A stretch of 64,000 nucleotides of DNA from Candidatus Villigracilis propinquus (GTDB lineage Bacteria > Chloroflexota > Anaerolineae > Anaerolineales > Villigracilaceae). The stretch is from positions 1 through 64,000 of the forward strand of contig JADKDM010000021.1 in NCBI GenBank assembly GCA_016714565.1, in the 5' to 3' direction. Positions within the stretch are counted from its first letter, which is position 1. Each line of letters starts with the position of its first letter. Shown here piece by piece: positions 1 through 10,565 of this stretch. A model generated the notes under the pieces. That model was not told the DNA's origin. It worked only from the letters and a program-made list of their open reading frames with translations, and ran no database searches. A program made the translations under genes and the position numbers.

Positions 1-3000
1 TTGGCGGAGAAATATTATGCAGATGATCCCAACACCAGCCTGATCAAGATGCGGCAGTTCGGGGAGCTGCTGGCAAAAAATATTGCAGCACAAATGGGTT
101 CACTAAAGATAGGTGAAAACAAAGAGGAAAGCCAGTATGAATTGGTACGGCGGTTGCGAGATGATGGAATTCTTTCACAAGAAATCTATCAACTTTTTGG
201 CGAAATTCGACGCGAAGGAAATGCAGCGAGCCACTCGCTTTATGGGGATCAAAACAAGGCGCTAAATATAATCAAAGTTGCCTGGCAGCTTGGAATTTGG
301 TTCCATCGAACTTTCGTCAAAGATTCATTTCAACCGACTGAATTTATTGCACCAGCAATTTCACAAGGTACAAGCTTGGATTGGGGGAAATATCCAAATC
401 TTGTTAGTGAGGGACGTGGTAATTACAATTCCAAAGATAATGTACGGCAACAGTTGGAAATAGAAGTAGAACAAGCGCAAAAGACGGTTGAAAAGCGCTA
501 AAATCAACAAGCAGAAGCTGAAAGAAAGAAATCTCAAACTATTCAAAAATACAAACTTGCTGCGAATGCCGCGAGCAATTTGCTTATATTGGACGAAGCA
601 CAGACCCGACAGATCATTGATGGGCAGCTGCGTGATGCGGGCTGGGAAGTGGATACTGTCCACTTGCGTTACAACAGAGGGACACGACCTGAACGTGGCA
701 GGAATTTGGCAATTGCGGAATACCCGACTGCGAGCGGACCCGCTGATTATGTGCTGTTTATTGGATTGATGCCTGTTGCTGTAGTGGAAGCCAAACGCAA
801 GAATATCGATGTTTCGGCGGCTTTGGTGCAGGCAAAGAGATACAGCCGAGGTTTTTCAATCGATGCAGAAATGCAATCGCCAGGCGGGGCATGGGGTGAA
901 TATCATGTTCCCTTTGTTTTCTCAACAAACGGACGCATGGAAAACTACCAGCAGCTTGAAACCATGCATGGGGTCTGGTTTTGTGATGTGCGCAATCCCA
1001 AAAATATAAGCCGTGCTCTGAGTGGTTGGTATACCCCCGAAGGCTTGAGCACACTTTTGAAGCAGGATACAGCGGAAGCCCATAAGCAATTGGACAGCGA
1101 GCCAATGGAGTTTGGTTTTCCATTGCGGTTTTACCAAAGGGATGCCATTCGCGCCGTAGAAAATGAAATCGCGCATGGCAAACAAAATATGTTGATCGCA
1201 ATGGCAACAGGGACTGGCAAGACCAAGACCTGCATTGGGTTGATCTATCGTTTGCTCAAGGTAAAGCGCTTCAAGCGGATTTTGTTCCTGGTGGATCGCT
1301 CGGCTTTGGGCGAACAAGCCGCCAATGCTTTCAAAGACACGCGCATGGATGCCATTCAGGCATTCTCTGATATTTTTGGCGTGATGGAATTGGACGGGCA
1401 AAAGCCTGAAACAGAAACGGCTGTGCAGATTGCCACCGTGCAGGGCATGGTTAAGCGGCTGCTTTATTCAGGCGAAGACCAAATGCTTCCCACTGTGGAT
1501 CAGTATGATTGTATTGTGGTGGATGAATGCCATCGCGGATATTTGCTTGACCGCGAACTCTCGGATACGGAAATCAATTTCCGCAGCTTTGATGATTACG
1601 TTTCCAAATATCGGCGCGTGATCGATTATTTTGATGCGGTGAAGATCGGGTTGACTGCCACGCCCGCCCTGCACACTACCGAGATTTTCGGCGAACCTGT
1701 TTACACCTATAGTTATCGCGAAGCAGTGATCGATGGGTTCTTGATTGATCACGAGCCGCCGATCCAGATCAAGACCAAACTTTCAGAAGCGGGCATCAAA
1801 TGGAAAGCGGGCGAGGATGTGAAGTTGTATTACCCGCGCCGCAATCAATTGGAGTTGTTCAAAGCGCCCGATGATATCAAGTTGAACGTGGATGAGTTCA
1901 ATAAAAAGGTCATTACAAAGCAATTCAATCAGGTGGTGTGTGAATATCTGGCGCGTGAACTGGATTTGTATTCTCCGCAAAAGACGTTGATCTTCTGCGC
2001 CAATGATTTGCACGCTGACTTAGTAGTGGACTTGCTCAAGCAGGAATTTGCGAAGCGGCTGGATGGCGTGGACGATGACGCGATTGTGAAAATCACAGGC
2101 AGCGCCGACCAACCCTTGCAGCTTATTCGCCGTTACAAGAATGAACGCAACCCGAAAATCGCCGTGACCGTGGACTTGCTGACTACGGGCGTGGATGTAC
2201 CTGAAATCTGCAATATCGTTTTTCTGCGGAGTGTGAATAGCCGTATTCTGTTTGACCAAATGCTCGGACGCGCCACGCGCTTGTGTGAAGAGATCGGCAA
2301 GGAAACTTTCCGCGTGTATGATGCGGTGGGAATCTACAATGCTTTGCAAGATATGACCGCCATGAAACCCGTGGTGGTTGACCCGAAGATCAGCTTCAGT
2401 CAATTGGTGGATGAGATCATCCGCGTTAAGGATGAGGCGGAGCGGGAGTTGGTGCGTGACCAGTTGCTGGCAAAATTCCAGCGCAAGAAAAGGCATCTCA
2501 ACGAGACATCCAAAAAAGATTTTGAAACGGTTGCTGGGGTATCCATTGAGGCGTTTGTCAAAAAGCTGCGCGAGATGCCGATTGACGAAGTAGCAAAATG
2601 GTTTACCGATAATCAGCGGTTGGGAGAGATCCTTGACCGCCATGAAACCATGCAAAAGCCGATGCTGCTCTCGGAACATGCCGATGAATTTGTGACTGCC
2701 GAACATGGCTACGGGGCTGGGAAGAAGCCGCAGGATTATCTGGATGAATTCAAGAAGTTCATTCAAGAGAATCGAGATACCATTCCTGCGTTGGTGACGG
2801 TGTTGACCCGTCCGCGTGAATTGACCCGCAAACAGCTGCGCATGCTGGCAATGGATTTGGAGAAGGCTGGGTTCAGCGAAATGAGCATCACCATTGCCTG
2901 GCGCGATATGACCAATCAGGAAATTGCGGCGCACATCATTGGGTTTATTCGCCATATCGCCACGGGCGATCCTTTGGTGCCGTATGAGCAACGCGTGGAT

Positions 3001-3240
3001 TGGGCGTTGGGTCAGATGTTGGCAGCGAAACAATGGACAACACCGCAACGCCAGTGGTTGCAACGCATTGCGGCGCAGACCAAGGCGAATGTGATCGTTG
3101 ACCGCGAGGCGTTAGATGACCCTGACCAGATTTTCCGCGTGGATGGCGGAGGGTTTGCACGGCTTGATAAAATGTTCGATGGACAACTGGCGGAAACGTT
3201 GGAAGCGTTTAATGGGTTGATTTGGAAGGAAAAGGAGTAG
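1..3240 (+). pseudogene. hsdR: Type I restriction enzyme R subunit, 5'-partial, interrupted by in-frame stop
   Basis: This is the motor and nuclease subunit of a type I restriction-modification enzyme; it would translocate and cut unmethylated DNA in complex with HsdM and HsdS. Codons 1-166 match the N-terminal region of EcoEI-like HsdR proteins ('DDPNTSLIKMRQFGELLA'). A TAA at 499-501 follows, and the same frame then continues without a gap into LDEAQTRQIIDGQLRDAGW. Visible downstream are the PD-(D/E)xK-type nuclease stretch (ADYVLFIG...VVEAKR), Walker A (ATGTGKTKT), DECH box (VVDECHRG), helicase motif TTGVDVPEI and a long C-terminal domain. The gene starts before base 1. The reading frame is unbroken across the stop, so a single nonsense change, a sequence error or readthrough are all possible. 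If translation restarts at TTG 580, the helicase part would lack about 190 N-terminal residues. Identity is certain; functionality is doubtful. Confidence 0.9.
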
Positions 3241-3454
3241 TGCTGGATTTGACAATCCAGCAACGCCACAACCCAGGTAACAAGCGCAACCCAGCATACA
3301 GCGCAACCCAGCATAGCAAGCGACCCAGAAGGAAGCGCAACCCGGCATAGCAAGCGCAACGTCGGATTTGGCAATCCGACACAGCTTTACCACAGCATTA
3401 CCACAGTATTACCACAGTGTTTACCATGCTCTCTTGGATTGCCAAATCCAAGAG
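3241..3454. repeat. REP-like hairpins and degenerate tandem repeats upstream of RAYT
   Basis: Three palindromes share the core GGATT-(TGRC/GCCA)-AATCC. They are 3241-3262 (TGCTGGATT arms around TGAC), 3361-3380 (GTCGGATT arms around TGGC) and 3431-3454 (CTCTTGGATT arms around GCCA). Between the first two lies a degenerate tandem array with units resembling AAGCGCAACCCAGCATAG, at about 3270-3360. Small hairpins with a constant core next to a RAYT gene are the hallmark of REP sequences mobilised by that enzyme. Confidence 0.8.
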
Positions 3455-3469
3455 CTAAAGGAAACATCC

Positions 3470-3985
3470 ATGTCAGCGTGGAAACCGAACTTTGACCCTG
3501 ACCACTTGTATTTCGTAACCACCAAAGCCGTGGATTATCTGCATATCTTCCAACGGGATGTCATCAAACGCCGTGGATGCAGGTTGCGTGCGCATGGTGA
3601 TTCTTTTGTCATCATGCCTAACCACACACATTTTACGGGTCAGTTTACGAAGGATGATCCGCTAGCGGATGTGATGCGGGATTTCAAGAAGTACACTTCC
3701 GATAGGATTTTGCGGCAGTTGAAAGCGGGAAGGTAACACCGACACGCTGAAAATTCTGGCTGAAAAAGTAACCGGCCTAGAGAAGCAGACTTATAAAGTT
3801 TGGGAAGATGATTACAATGCCTGGGGATGTTTTCTGGCGAGTTCCTTCAGCAAAAGATTGGCATCCATTACAATCCTTGTCAGCACTGGAATTGCGGGAG
3901 GCGTATCTGTGGTCGAGCGCAAGATTTTATTTTGGAGCCTTGCATTATCCCAATTGATGATGTGAGGGAGGCTTTGTTAGTGTAG
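3470..3985 (+). pseudogene. REP-associated tyrosine transposase (RAYT, IS200-like Y1 family), decayed
   Basis: The start at 3470 is preceded by AAAGGA with 7-nt spacing. The product begins MSAWKPNFDPDHLYFVTTKA and keeps the HUH metal-binding motif as PNHTHF, followed by FKKYTSDRI, whose tyrosine is the likely nucleophile. This frame ends at 3736. Recognisable continuation persists in other frames: ILAEKVTG..KQTYKVWEDDYNA (about 3750-3820), an HYNPCQHWN-like stretch (about 3865-3895) and EAYLWSSARFYF (about 3898-3935), so several frameshifts have occurred. The segment between VIKR and FVIMPNH also looks shorter than usual for the family. The gene sits between hsdR and hsdM and is flanked on both sides by REP-like hairpins. 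It is a dead relic, but the hairpins identify it with confidence. Confidence 0.82.
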
Positions 3986-3993
3986 GTAATTGC

Positions 3994-4120
3994 TTTTGCA
4001 GGATTGCCAAATCCTGCAAAACGTGCATATAGGTCTGGATTTGACAATCCAGACCAGCAAAAATAGCTTTGCGGGATCGCCAGATCCTGCAAGAGTCCTT
4101 TGGATTTGGCAATCAAGGAC
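3994..4120. repeat. Four REP-like hairpins downstream of RAYT
   Basis: Palindromes lie at 3994-4021 (TTTTGCAGGATT arms around GCCA), 4032-4055 (GGTCTGGATT arms around TGAC), 4071-4090 (GCGGGATC/GATCCTGC around GCCA) and 4095-4120 (GTCCTT...AAGGAC with TGGC at the tip and a small bulge). They share the loop and core of the three upstream copies but differ in outer stem sequence. That is the pattern expected of independent REP copies, not of a single tandem duplication. They fill the whole gap between the transposase remnant and hsdM. Confidence 0.82.
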
Positions 4121-4145
4121 GCATAAAAGAACAAAGGATCTCACT

Positions 4146-5613
4146 TTGACCCTCCCCACTCAGAACGTCACGCATGATATTGTTGCGAAATTATGGAACT
4201 TGTGCAACGTGCTCAAGGATGATGGCGTGACCTATCATCAGTACGTTACGGAATTGACCTATTTGCTGTTTCTCAAAATGGCGAAGGAGACCGATACCGA
4301 GAGTCAGTTGCCGAAGGGGTATCGCTGGGATGATCTGGAGACGAAGAGCGCGCCCGAGCGGCTGGGATTTTATAAACTGCTGTTGATCCATTTGGGCGAA
4401 AACGGTTCTTTGCTGACGCGTGAGATTTTCGCGAATGCCAGTTCGTTCATCAAGAAGCCGACCACGCTTTCGATTTTGGTGACAGAGATCGATAAGCTGG
4501 ATTGGTACAACGCCCGCAAGGAAGGCATGGGCGATCTATATGAAGGCTTGCTTGAAAAGAACGCCAACGAGAAGAAATCTGGCGCGGGGCAGTATTTCAC
4601 GCCGCGTCCGCTGATCGACAGCATGGTGGCGATGATGAAACCGTCGCTGGAGGATACTGTTCAAGATCCAGCAGCAGGCACGGGCGGATTCCTGATCGCT
4701 GCCAATCGGCATATCCGAGAAAATAGCGACCCGACTCGTGGACGGAGTCGCAGCAGCGGGAAATATCGTCACAAGACTTTTATGGGATGGAATTTGTGCA
4801 GGATACGCACCGTCTGGCGTTGATGAACCTAATGTTGCACGGGCTCGAGGTCAGGACCCCGCCGCGGCAGGTATCCGCTACGGTGACACGCTCTCGCCTG
4901 AGGGAGCTGCCCTGCCCAAAGCCACGCTCATCCTCACCAATCCGCCGTTTGGGACGAAGAAGGGCGGCGGCTTGCCCACGCGTGACGATTTCACATTCCC
5001 CACCAGCAACAAGCAGTTTGCGTTTTTACAGCACATCTATCGCGGGCTGAAAGCGGGCGGACGCGCCGCAGTGGTGCTGCCTGATAACGTCTTGTTTGAA
5101 GCCAACACGGGCAAACAGATCCGCGCCGACTTGATGGACAAGTGCAACCTGCACACCATCTTACGCCTGCCGACGGGAATCTTTTACGCGCAGGGCGTGA
5201 AGACCAACGTGCTATTCTTTACCCGCGGCGAAAGCGATAATGGCAACACGAAGGAAGTGTGGGTGTACGACATGCGCGCCAACATGCCGAACTTTGGCAA
5301 ACGGACGGAATTCACGCGCGAGTATTTCAGGGATTTCGAGAAGGCTTTCGGCGATAATTCGCTGGGCGAGAATTTGAAGAAACGCAAAGATACTGGCGAA
5401 GAGGGACACTTCCGCCGTTTCACACGGGACTGGATAGCGGAGCGCGGTGACAGTTTGGATATTGCCTGGCTGAAAGATGATTCTGAAATCGACACCGAAG
5501 ATTTACCCGAACCCGAAGCTTTGGCAGAAGAAGCCTTGGGTGAACTCGAAGCAGCACTCGCTGAAATTCGCGGTATCTTGCTTGAACTGGGCGATGAGGT
5601 TGGGAATGAGTGA
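4146..5613 (+). pseudogene. hsdM: Type I restriction-modification N6-adenine methyltransferase subunit, two frameshifts
   Basis: HsdM methylates adenine in the sequence read by HsdS and forms the M2S core. The likely start is TTG 4146, with AAAGGA 7 nt upstream; the product opens LTLPTQNVTHDIVAKLW. The HsdM_N helical domain leads into GQYFTPRPLIDSMV and the SAM-binding motif DPAAGTGGF. The frame then breaks between about 4731 and 4772. A second frame carries SQDFYGMEFVQDTHRLALMN, and a further break near 4849 leads into the third frame with IRYGDTLSPEG and the catalytic NPPF motif (ILTNPPFGTKKGG). The parts line up end to end with no missing domain, so the damage is two small indels. The end overlaps the hsdS start by 8 nt. 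Identity is certain; an active enzyme is unlikely unless the indels are sequence errors. Confidence 0.92.
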
Positions 5614-6860
5614 TTTGCCCGCAGGTTGGATAGAGACGACTTTGGGTGAAATAAACACCTATGTTTCAAAGTCGATTAATCCGCTCAAGTTTGAAAATGA
5701 GACGTTTGAGCTATATAGTGTTCCAAGTTTTCCAAGCAACGCACCAGAAATTCTCAAAGGAAATGCAATAGGTTCATCAAAACCAGTAGTAGAACCAAAC
5801 GATGTTTTGGTGTGCAAAATCAACCCAAGAATCAACCGTGTTTGGTTAGTAAAACCTGCAAACAAATATAAGCAAATTGCTTCATCTGAGTGGATTATTG
5901 TTCGTGTCCCTGAATGCGATTCTGGTTACCTACGTTATTATTTTGCCAGCCCCGCAATTCGTGACCGCATTGTTTTGGATGTAACTGGAGTTGGCGGTTC
6001 TCTTACAAGAGCACAGCCTAAACGGGTTGCAAAGTTTCCTGTTCCCATTGCCCCGCTCAACGAACAAAAACGCATTGTCAAAAAACTCGATTCCCTGCTC
6101 GCCCGCGTGGACTCCTGTCGACTCATCTGGAGCGGGTCCGCAAATTCTCAAACGCTTCCGCCAGTCCGTGCTTGCGGCGGCTACGTCAGGTCGCTTGACG
6201 GAGGATTGGAGGGAGAAGCAAGGGCGCGATTTATCTGATTGGACTGAAACAACAGTTGGCAATCTAATTGAAGATATTGAAGCAGGAATTAACTATAAAT
6301 GTGAAGAACGCCCTCCACTGCCGCATGAAAGAGGACTTGTAAAAATAAGTGCAGTAACTTGGAGCGAGTTCAACGATGAAGAGAGCAAGACTCTTCCTGT
6401 AAGTAGACCTGTACCTGAATCAACACGCATAAAAGTAGGCGATTTTCTTATTTCACGAGCCAACACAATTGAGCTTGTTGCTGCTTGCGTAATAGTAAAA
6501 CAAGTTAATCGCCCCGTATATCTTTCTGACAAAGTACTGAGAATTGTCATGAGAGATGAAATTAAGTTATGGCTTCTCTATTGGCTTCGTTCGAGTTATG
6601 GAAGAAGTCAAATAGAATCGCTTGCAAGCGGCAATCAATTATCCATGAGAAACATTTCTCAAGCAAATCCAAAGCTCATTCAATGAATATTCCAGCAAGA
6701 TGAGATTGATGAAATCGTGCGGCGGGTCGAGAAACTGTTTGCCTATGCCGAACGTCTCGAAGCCCGCTACACGTCCGCGTCCGAGCATGTCGAGCGGCTG
6801 ACCCCGTCCCTGCTGGCGAAGGCGTTTCGCGGGGAGTTGGTGGGGCAAGAGCAAGGATGA
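5606..6860 (+). pseudogene. hsdS: Type I restriction-modification specificity subunit, frameshifted and with an in-frame stop
   Basis: HsdS holds the two target-recognition domains that set DNA specificity. The ATG at 5606 overlaps the hsdM end. TRD1 begins GWIETTLGEI, and conserved region 1 reads LNEQKRIVKKLDSLLARVD. Two indels at about 6115-6150 move the frame twice (THLERV, then PQILKRFRQSVLAAATSG). TRD2 begins DWTETTVGNLIEDIEAG, mirroring TRD1. A TGA at 6684-6686 interrupts the same frame, which resumes as IFQQDEIDEIVRRVEKLFAYAE and ends LTPSLLAKAFRGEL. The 3' end (6763-6827) recurs at 8898-8962 and 12556-12620, so this is the parental copy of a repeat. The C-terminal coiled-coil and tail are typical of the family. 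Confidence 0.9.
6763..6827 (+). repeat. hsdS 3'-end direct repeat, copy 1
   Basis: This 65-bp stretch is identical to 12556-12620 and differs from 8898-8962 at two positions. It encodes RYTSASEHVERLTPSLLAKAF at the end of hsdS. Copies 1 and 2 remain about 95% identical over roughly 90 bp once flanking codons are included. The repeat is more GC-rich than the cargo sequence that follows it. Confidence 0.95.
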
Positions 6861-6948
6861 AGGATGAATGCGGAATTATGAATGGTAAAGGAAGATGTCC
6901 AGCCGCGGAAGGCGGGTCCGCGTGGGAAGAAATCAAGGTGAGACAACT

Positions 6949-8841
6949 ATGACAACACCAACACAGTCCATTTCTAAATCAGAAAATCAACGCAGTTTGT
7001 TGAAAGTCATGAAGGCTTTGACAACTGCGCCAGCACAAGTGTTATTTTACGGTTCTGCGTTGCTCGCTGTTGTTGCAACGGGAGGTGTCGCATTACCTGG
7101 GGTGCTTGCTACTATAGCAACTACTGTTGGGGTAAATACTCTTTCCAGCATACTAGAACGAGTTGCACGAGAAGATGAAGTTCCTGAAGACGAAATTCTT
7201 TTGGCTGTTGAAAAAGCGATACAAGATTCGGGAATTGAAAAACTTGCCACAAGTGATGAATTTCAAAGAGCGATAGCTCATGTGTTTCAGGAATTTAACT
7301 TGCTGAAATACGCTGTTCAAAAAGGGGAATTTACTATCGTGTCCATGCTAACTGACCAGTTCACACAACATAAAGTGATACTGGAAGTGATGCAGAGCGA
7401 TCTATCAATTGTACGATCACAAATGGAAACTCTGTCTACTCGTGAGCAGGGTGCAGAAATTCTAAAAACCGTCTTGAAAATTGCCAAACAATTGGAAAAC
7501 CAACTTCCTAGTAGCGATACTGTAAGCGTTGGTGGTATTCGACGCCTGCGCATTTTTCTTGCTTCTCCTTCTGATGTCCTCACTGAGAGAAACTTGTTTA
7601 GAAAGGTGGTTGATGAATTTGAATGAACCTAGCGGTCTCGCCGAACAACTCAATGTTCATATTCAAGTTTTGGGTTGAGACAAGCCGTATCAAGCATGGG
7701 GGAATGCTGAAAACGTTATTCTTGACCAATCTCCAATAGGTGAATGGGACGTTTTCATTGGAATATTGTGGAAGCCCCTTCCCGGTAGCCCGACAGGCAA
7801 TATAGACAAATCTACTGGCTTACCCTTCAATTCTGGTACTGAGGAAGAATTTATTGGAGGTCTATCTTCTTGGCAAGAGACTGGGCGTCCCCACATTCTA
7901 TTCTACCGATGCAATGCGCCAATTGAGGTTGACGAGACTGATCTTGATACTGACCAATACAAAAAGGTTCCAGTTATTTTTGACAGATTTAAAACCGAAC
8001 GGAATCCAGGGTTATTTACCCAGATATAGACTTCATTGACTTTGGGACGCCGTGTAAGGATTGATTTAATAAAGCTCCTTCCTGGAATTTTGAATCAACA
8101 TCGATCAAAAAAAACTCAGTCAACTCCAATTGAATCAATTTCCAAAATTAATACGATTTTTTCAGAACATACTGGAAATGCCGCGTCTTCAGACTCTGAT
8201 AATAATCCCCCCGATAAGTTTTCAGATATTAGACAGGAAATTCAACAGATCCGCGCGACTGGATGCTACTAACTTTAATCTCATCCAAATTCTAAGTGAT
8301 GAAGCAAGAGAAGGTCCACGATTATATAGTCTTGTTCCAGCTGAGAGGAGTGGATTCAATCCAAAAGAATGGGTAAGCGCGAAATTTGAACTTGTTCTCT
8401 GGTGTGAATACTCGCGCCTGCCTCTCCTGTTCTCAACAAAGAAGGCAGTCCAAAGGCGTCTATGATATCGAAATTGGTCGTGAATATCTCAAAGACTCTC
8501 TTATCTACGTGCGTTGACAAATACATTAAGTTTGGTTTTACCGGTGGCATCATCGGGTTTTAAATTGTTGTATGATGATGATATTTATGGATCCCGAGAA
8601 AATAACTTCGGCAAGAGCATCTTGGATTCGTTCCTTATTGGAAGTGGAAAAATTGGAGACTGGCTGGGCGGGGAAGATACTACTTCTCTGAATTTGGCAC
8701 AGCAGTTCGTGCCGAGGGTGCTGTCCTACGTGAACTCCATGCACTCCTCAAAGAGAAGGATCCGGATTTGGTGGTCTCGTACGTGTGATGAATAAACGGC
8801 ATGAATTTCTCTGGGTACAGAAATTTGCAAGTGAATATTGA
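6949..8841 (+). pseudogene. DUF4062-domain protein with helical N-terminus, multiply frameshifted
   Basis: The ATG at 6949 has AAGGTGAG upstream. The intact first frame (to 7626) has a hydrophobic segment near residues 25-55 (VLFYGSALLAVVATGGVALP), then an amphipathic helical region, and then the start of a DUF4062 domain (RRLRIFLASPSDVLTERNLFR). After a frameshift the domain continues with a TGA in place of a likely Trp (VLG*DKPYQAW), then DVFIGILWKPL and SGTEEEFIGGLSSWQETG, ending at 8029. Later fragments in changing frames include WVSAKFELVLWCEYSRLPL, LSLVLPVASSGFKLLYDDD, AEGAVLRELHALLKEKD and VRVMNKRHEFLWV, with a final stop at 8839-8841. DUF4062 is commonly found at the front of STAND/NLR-like and other conflict proteins. 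A defence role is an inference from family and location. At least five breaks make it non-functional as read. Confidence 0.72.
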
Positions 8842-8872
8842 ATTGGATCGTAATATGTGTGAGCCAAATGAG

Positions 8873-9010
8873 TTTGCCTACGTTGAACATCTCGAAGCCC
8901 GCTACACGTCCGCGTCCGAGCATGTGGAGCGGCTGACCCCGACCCTGCTGGCGAAGGCGTTTCGCGGCGAGTTGGTGAGTTCAAGACAGGATGAAGGCGG
9001 GAATGATTAA
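8873..9010 (+). pseudogene. Duplicated hsdS C-terminal fragment, copy 2
   Basis: The frame FAYVEHLEARYTSASEHVER continues to LTPTLLAKAFRGELVSSRQDEGGND and a stop at 9008-9010. Only the last 45 or so codons of an hsdS are present, with no start codon and no TRD. It abuts the end of the DUF4062 gene. Its tail after GELV differs from copy 1 (SSRQDEGGND against GQEQG), so the copy may come from a related hsdS allele and not from a direct duplication of the upstream gene. Confidence 0.88.
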
Positions 9011-9138
9011 TAAATTGAGATTCCTTTTGCCTGACAAGTCACCTGAGAGAAGATGGTCTGCTGGGTTAATCAACAAACTGTGGCTACCTGTCGCGGGATT
9101 TTTCGGGGGCGATTAAATTTTCTTATGACTTTTATAAA

Positions 9139-10432
9139 ATGTGGATAGTCGATCAGAATATCGTCGCATCTCTTCTGGCAGGCAGTATTTATCTTGTAAT
9201 ACTCCTCTCGTTAGGATGGGTGGGTTTTAGTAAAAAAAACGTGCCACAACAAACAAAAAAAAATGGGGGAATTCCCATTGTAAAAACCCAAGCTCGTTTT
9301 TGGTTACCCCATCGTCTGGCGGCGTGGGCTGGACTTGTGCTATTCGTTTTTTTTGGTGTGAGAGTATACGCCGCAGTCTGTTATAGCACTGGGTATAGCT
9401 ATTACTCCCAAGGCAGGCTGATCTCGCCATAGAGAACTTCCTAAAGCCATCCAGTTTTCACCCAAGGATGCTTCAAATTATTTTTCGCGGAGTTTCTTAT
9501 TCTTACATAAATGATTTCGAGCAGGCGATTCAAGATTATGACAAATCTTTGCAGCTCAACTCACAGGACGCACAAACATATTTTTTTCGCGGAATAGCAT
9601 ATTACAACCTAGGCGATCTCCAATCTCTATTCAGAGTATGACGCCGCATATACAAATCGATTCAATATTTAGACCCTTACTATTTCGGGGAGTTGCTTAT
9701 TCTAACTGGGAGATAACCAGAGCGCAATTCAGAACTTTGATATTGTCTTGCAAATCAATCCACAATATAAAGAAGCATATGTGGATCGCGGGTTTACTTA
9801 TTCATCCAGCAATGAATTTGAAAGCAATTCAGGATTATGATCAAGCGTTGCAAATCGATTCGCAATACGCTGTGGCCTATTATTTTCGCGGGAACGCTTA
9901 TTACGACTTAGGAGAATACCGGAGTGCCATTCTAAGTTACGGGCAAGCCATTCAGGTAAACTCCGAATATATAGAGGCATACAAAAGTCGCGCAAGTGCA
10001 TATGAAAAGCTGAACGATTTTAAGAGTGAAATAAGTGATTTAGAAAAAAACAATCTCTCTGACGCCTGACGATTCGTGGTTACTTAACAATACGGCATAT
10101 CTCATGGCACAAAGGACTATGATCTACAAATGGCGCTTAGCTATATTAATAAGCGCGCTTGCATTACAACCAGACGAACCTTACTTCTTGGACACCCAAG
10201 GTTATGTTTATTACAAAATAGGGAATATCAAAAGGCATTAACCGTTTTTACTTATTTAGTAAAAGAAAAAGAGTTTGGATATTCATATTATGGACGCGGG
10301 TTGGTATATGAAGCAGTAGGTGACCGCGAAAACGCAGTTGCAGATTTGAGAGAATTTTTAGCTCAATACACGGAAGAAGTAGCAACTGAAGATGCAAAAA
10401 GTCACCTTGAATCACTAGGCGCTACACCATAA
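9139..10432 (+). pseudogene. Membrane-anchored TPR protein, multiply frameshifted
   Basis: The first readable frame (9139-9432) has two hydrophobic helices (SLLAGSIYLVILLSLGWVGF and LAAWAGLVLFVFFGVRVYAA). Tetratricopeptide repeats follow in shifting frames: DAQTYFFRGIAYYNLGD (about 9567-9620), YKEAYVDRGFTYSSSNEFES (about 9769-9830), AVAYYFRGNAYYDLGEYRSA (about 9868-9930), YIEAYKSRASAYEKLNDFKS and, near the end, FGYSYYGRGLVYEAVGDREN to a stop at 10432. TPR arrays mediate protein-protein contacts. The start has no clear ribosome binding site and is uncertain. At least five frame changes are needed to connect the repeats. It lies between hsdS tail copies 2 and 3, next to a second TPR gene of similar design. 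Confidence 0.65.
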
Positions 10433-10565
10433 TCGCACTGATGCTCGCCGTTCCAGACTCAGAGTCTGCTGTAAAGTTGATGGAGGGGGTAAGAATAGAG
10501 AAAGAAAATGCCATCAATCGGAGGTGGGAAAGGAAGGCTTGGAAGCGAGAAAATAGAAGGTTACT

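Noticed and set aside
2020..3063. A 347-codon open frame on the minus strand inside hsdR
   Set aside because: It lies wholly antisense to a region with strong helicase-family similarity, has no ribosome site and no recognisable motif; it reflects codon bias of hsdR.
3268..3360. Degenerate tandem repeats considered as a CRISPR array
   Set aside because: Units are short (about 18 nt), imperfect, without spacers of even length, and no cas genes are near; they belong with the REP region.
3990..4145. hsdM start placed at 3990
   Set aside because: That upstream stretch is the REP hairpin array; TTG 4146 has a good ribosome site and begins where HsdM similarity begins.
6684..6686. TGA read as Trp (stop recoding) in hsdS and the DUF4062 gene
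   Set aside because: Many intact genes in the window end in TGA, and hsdR is interrupted by TAA, so recoding would not explain the pattern.
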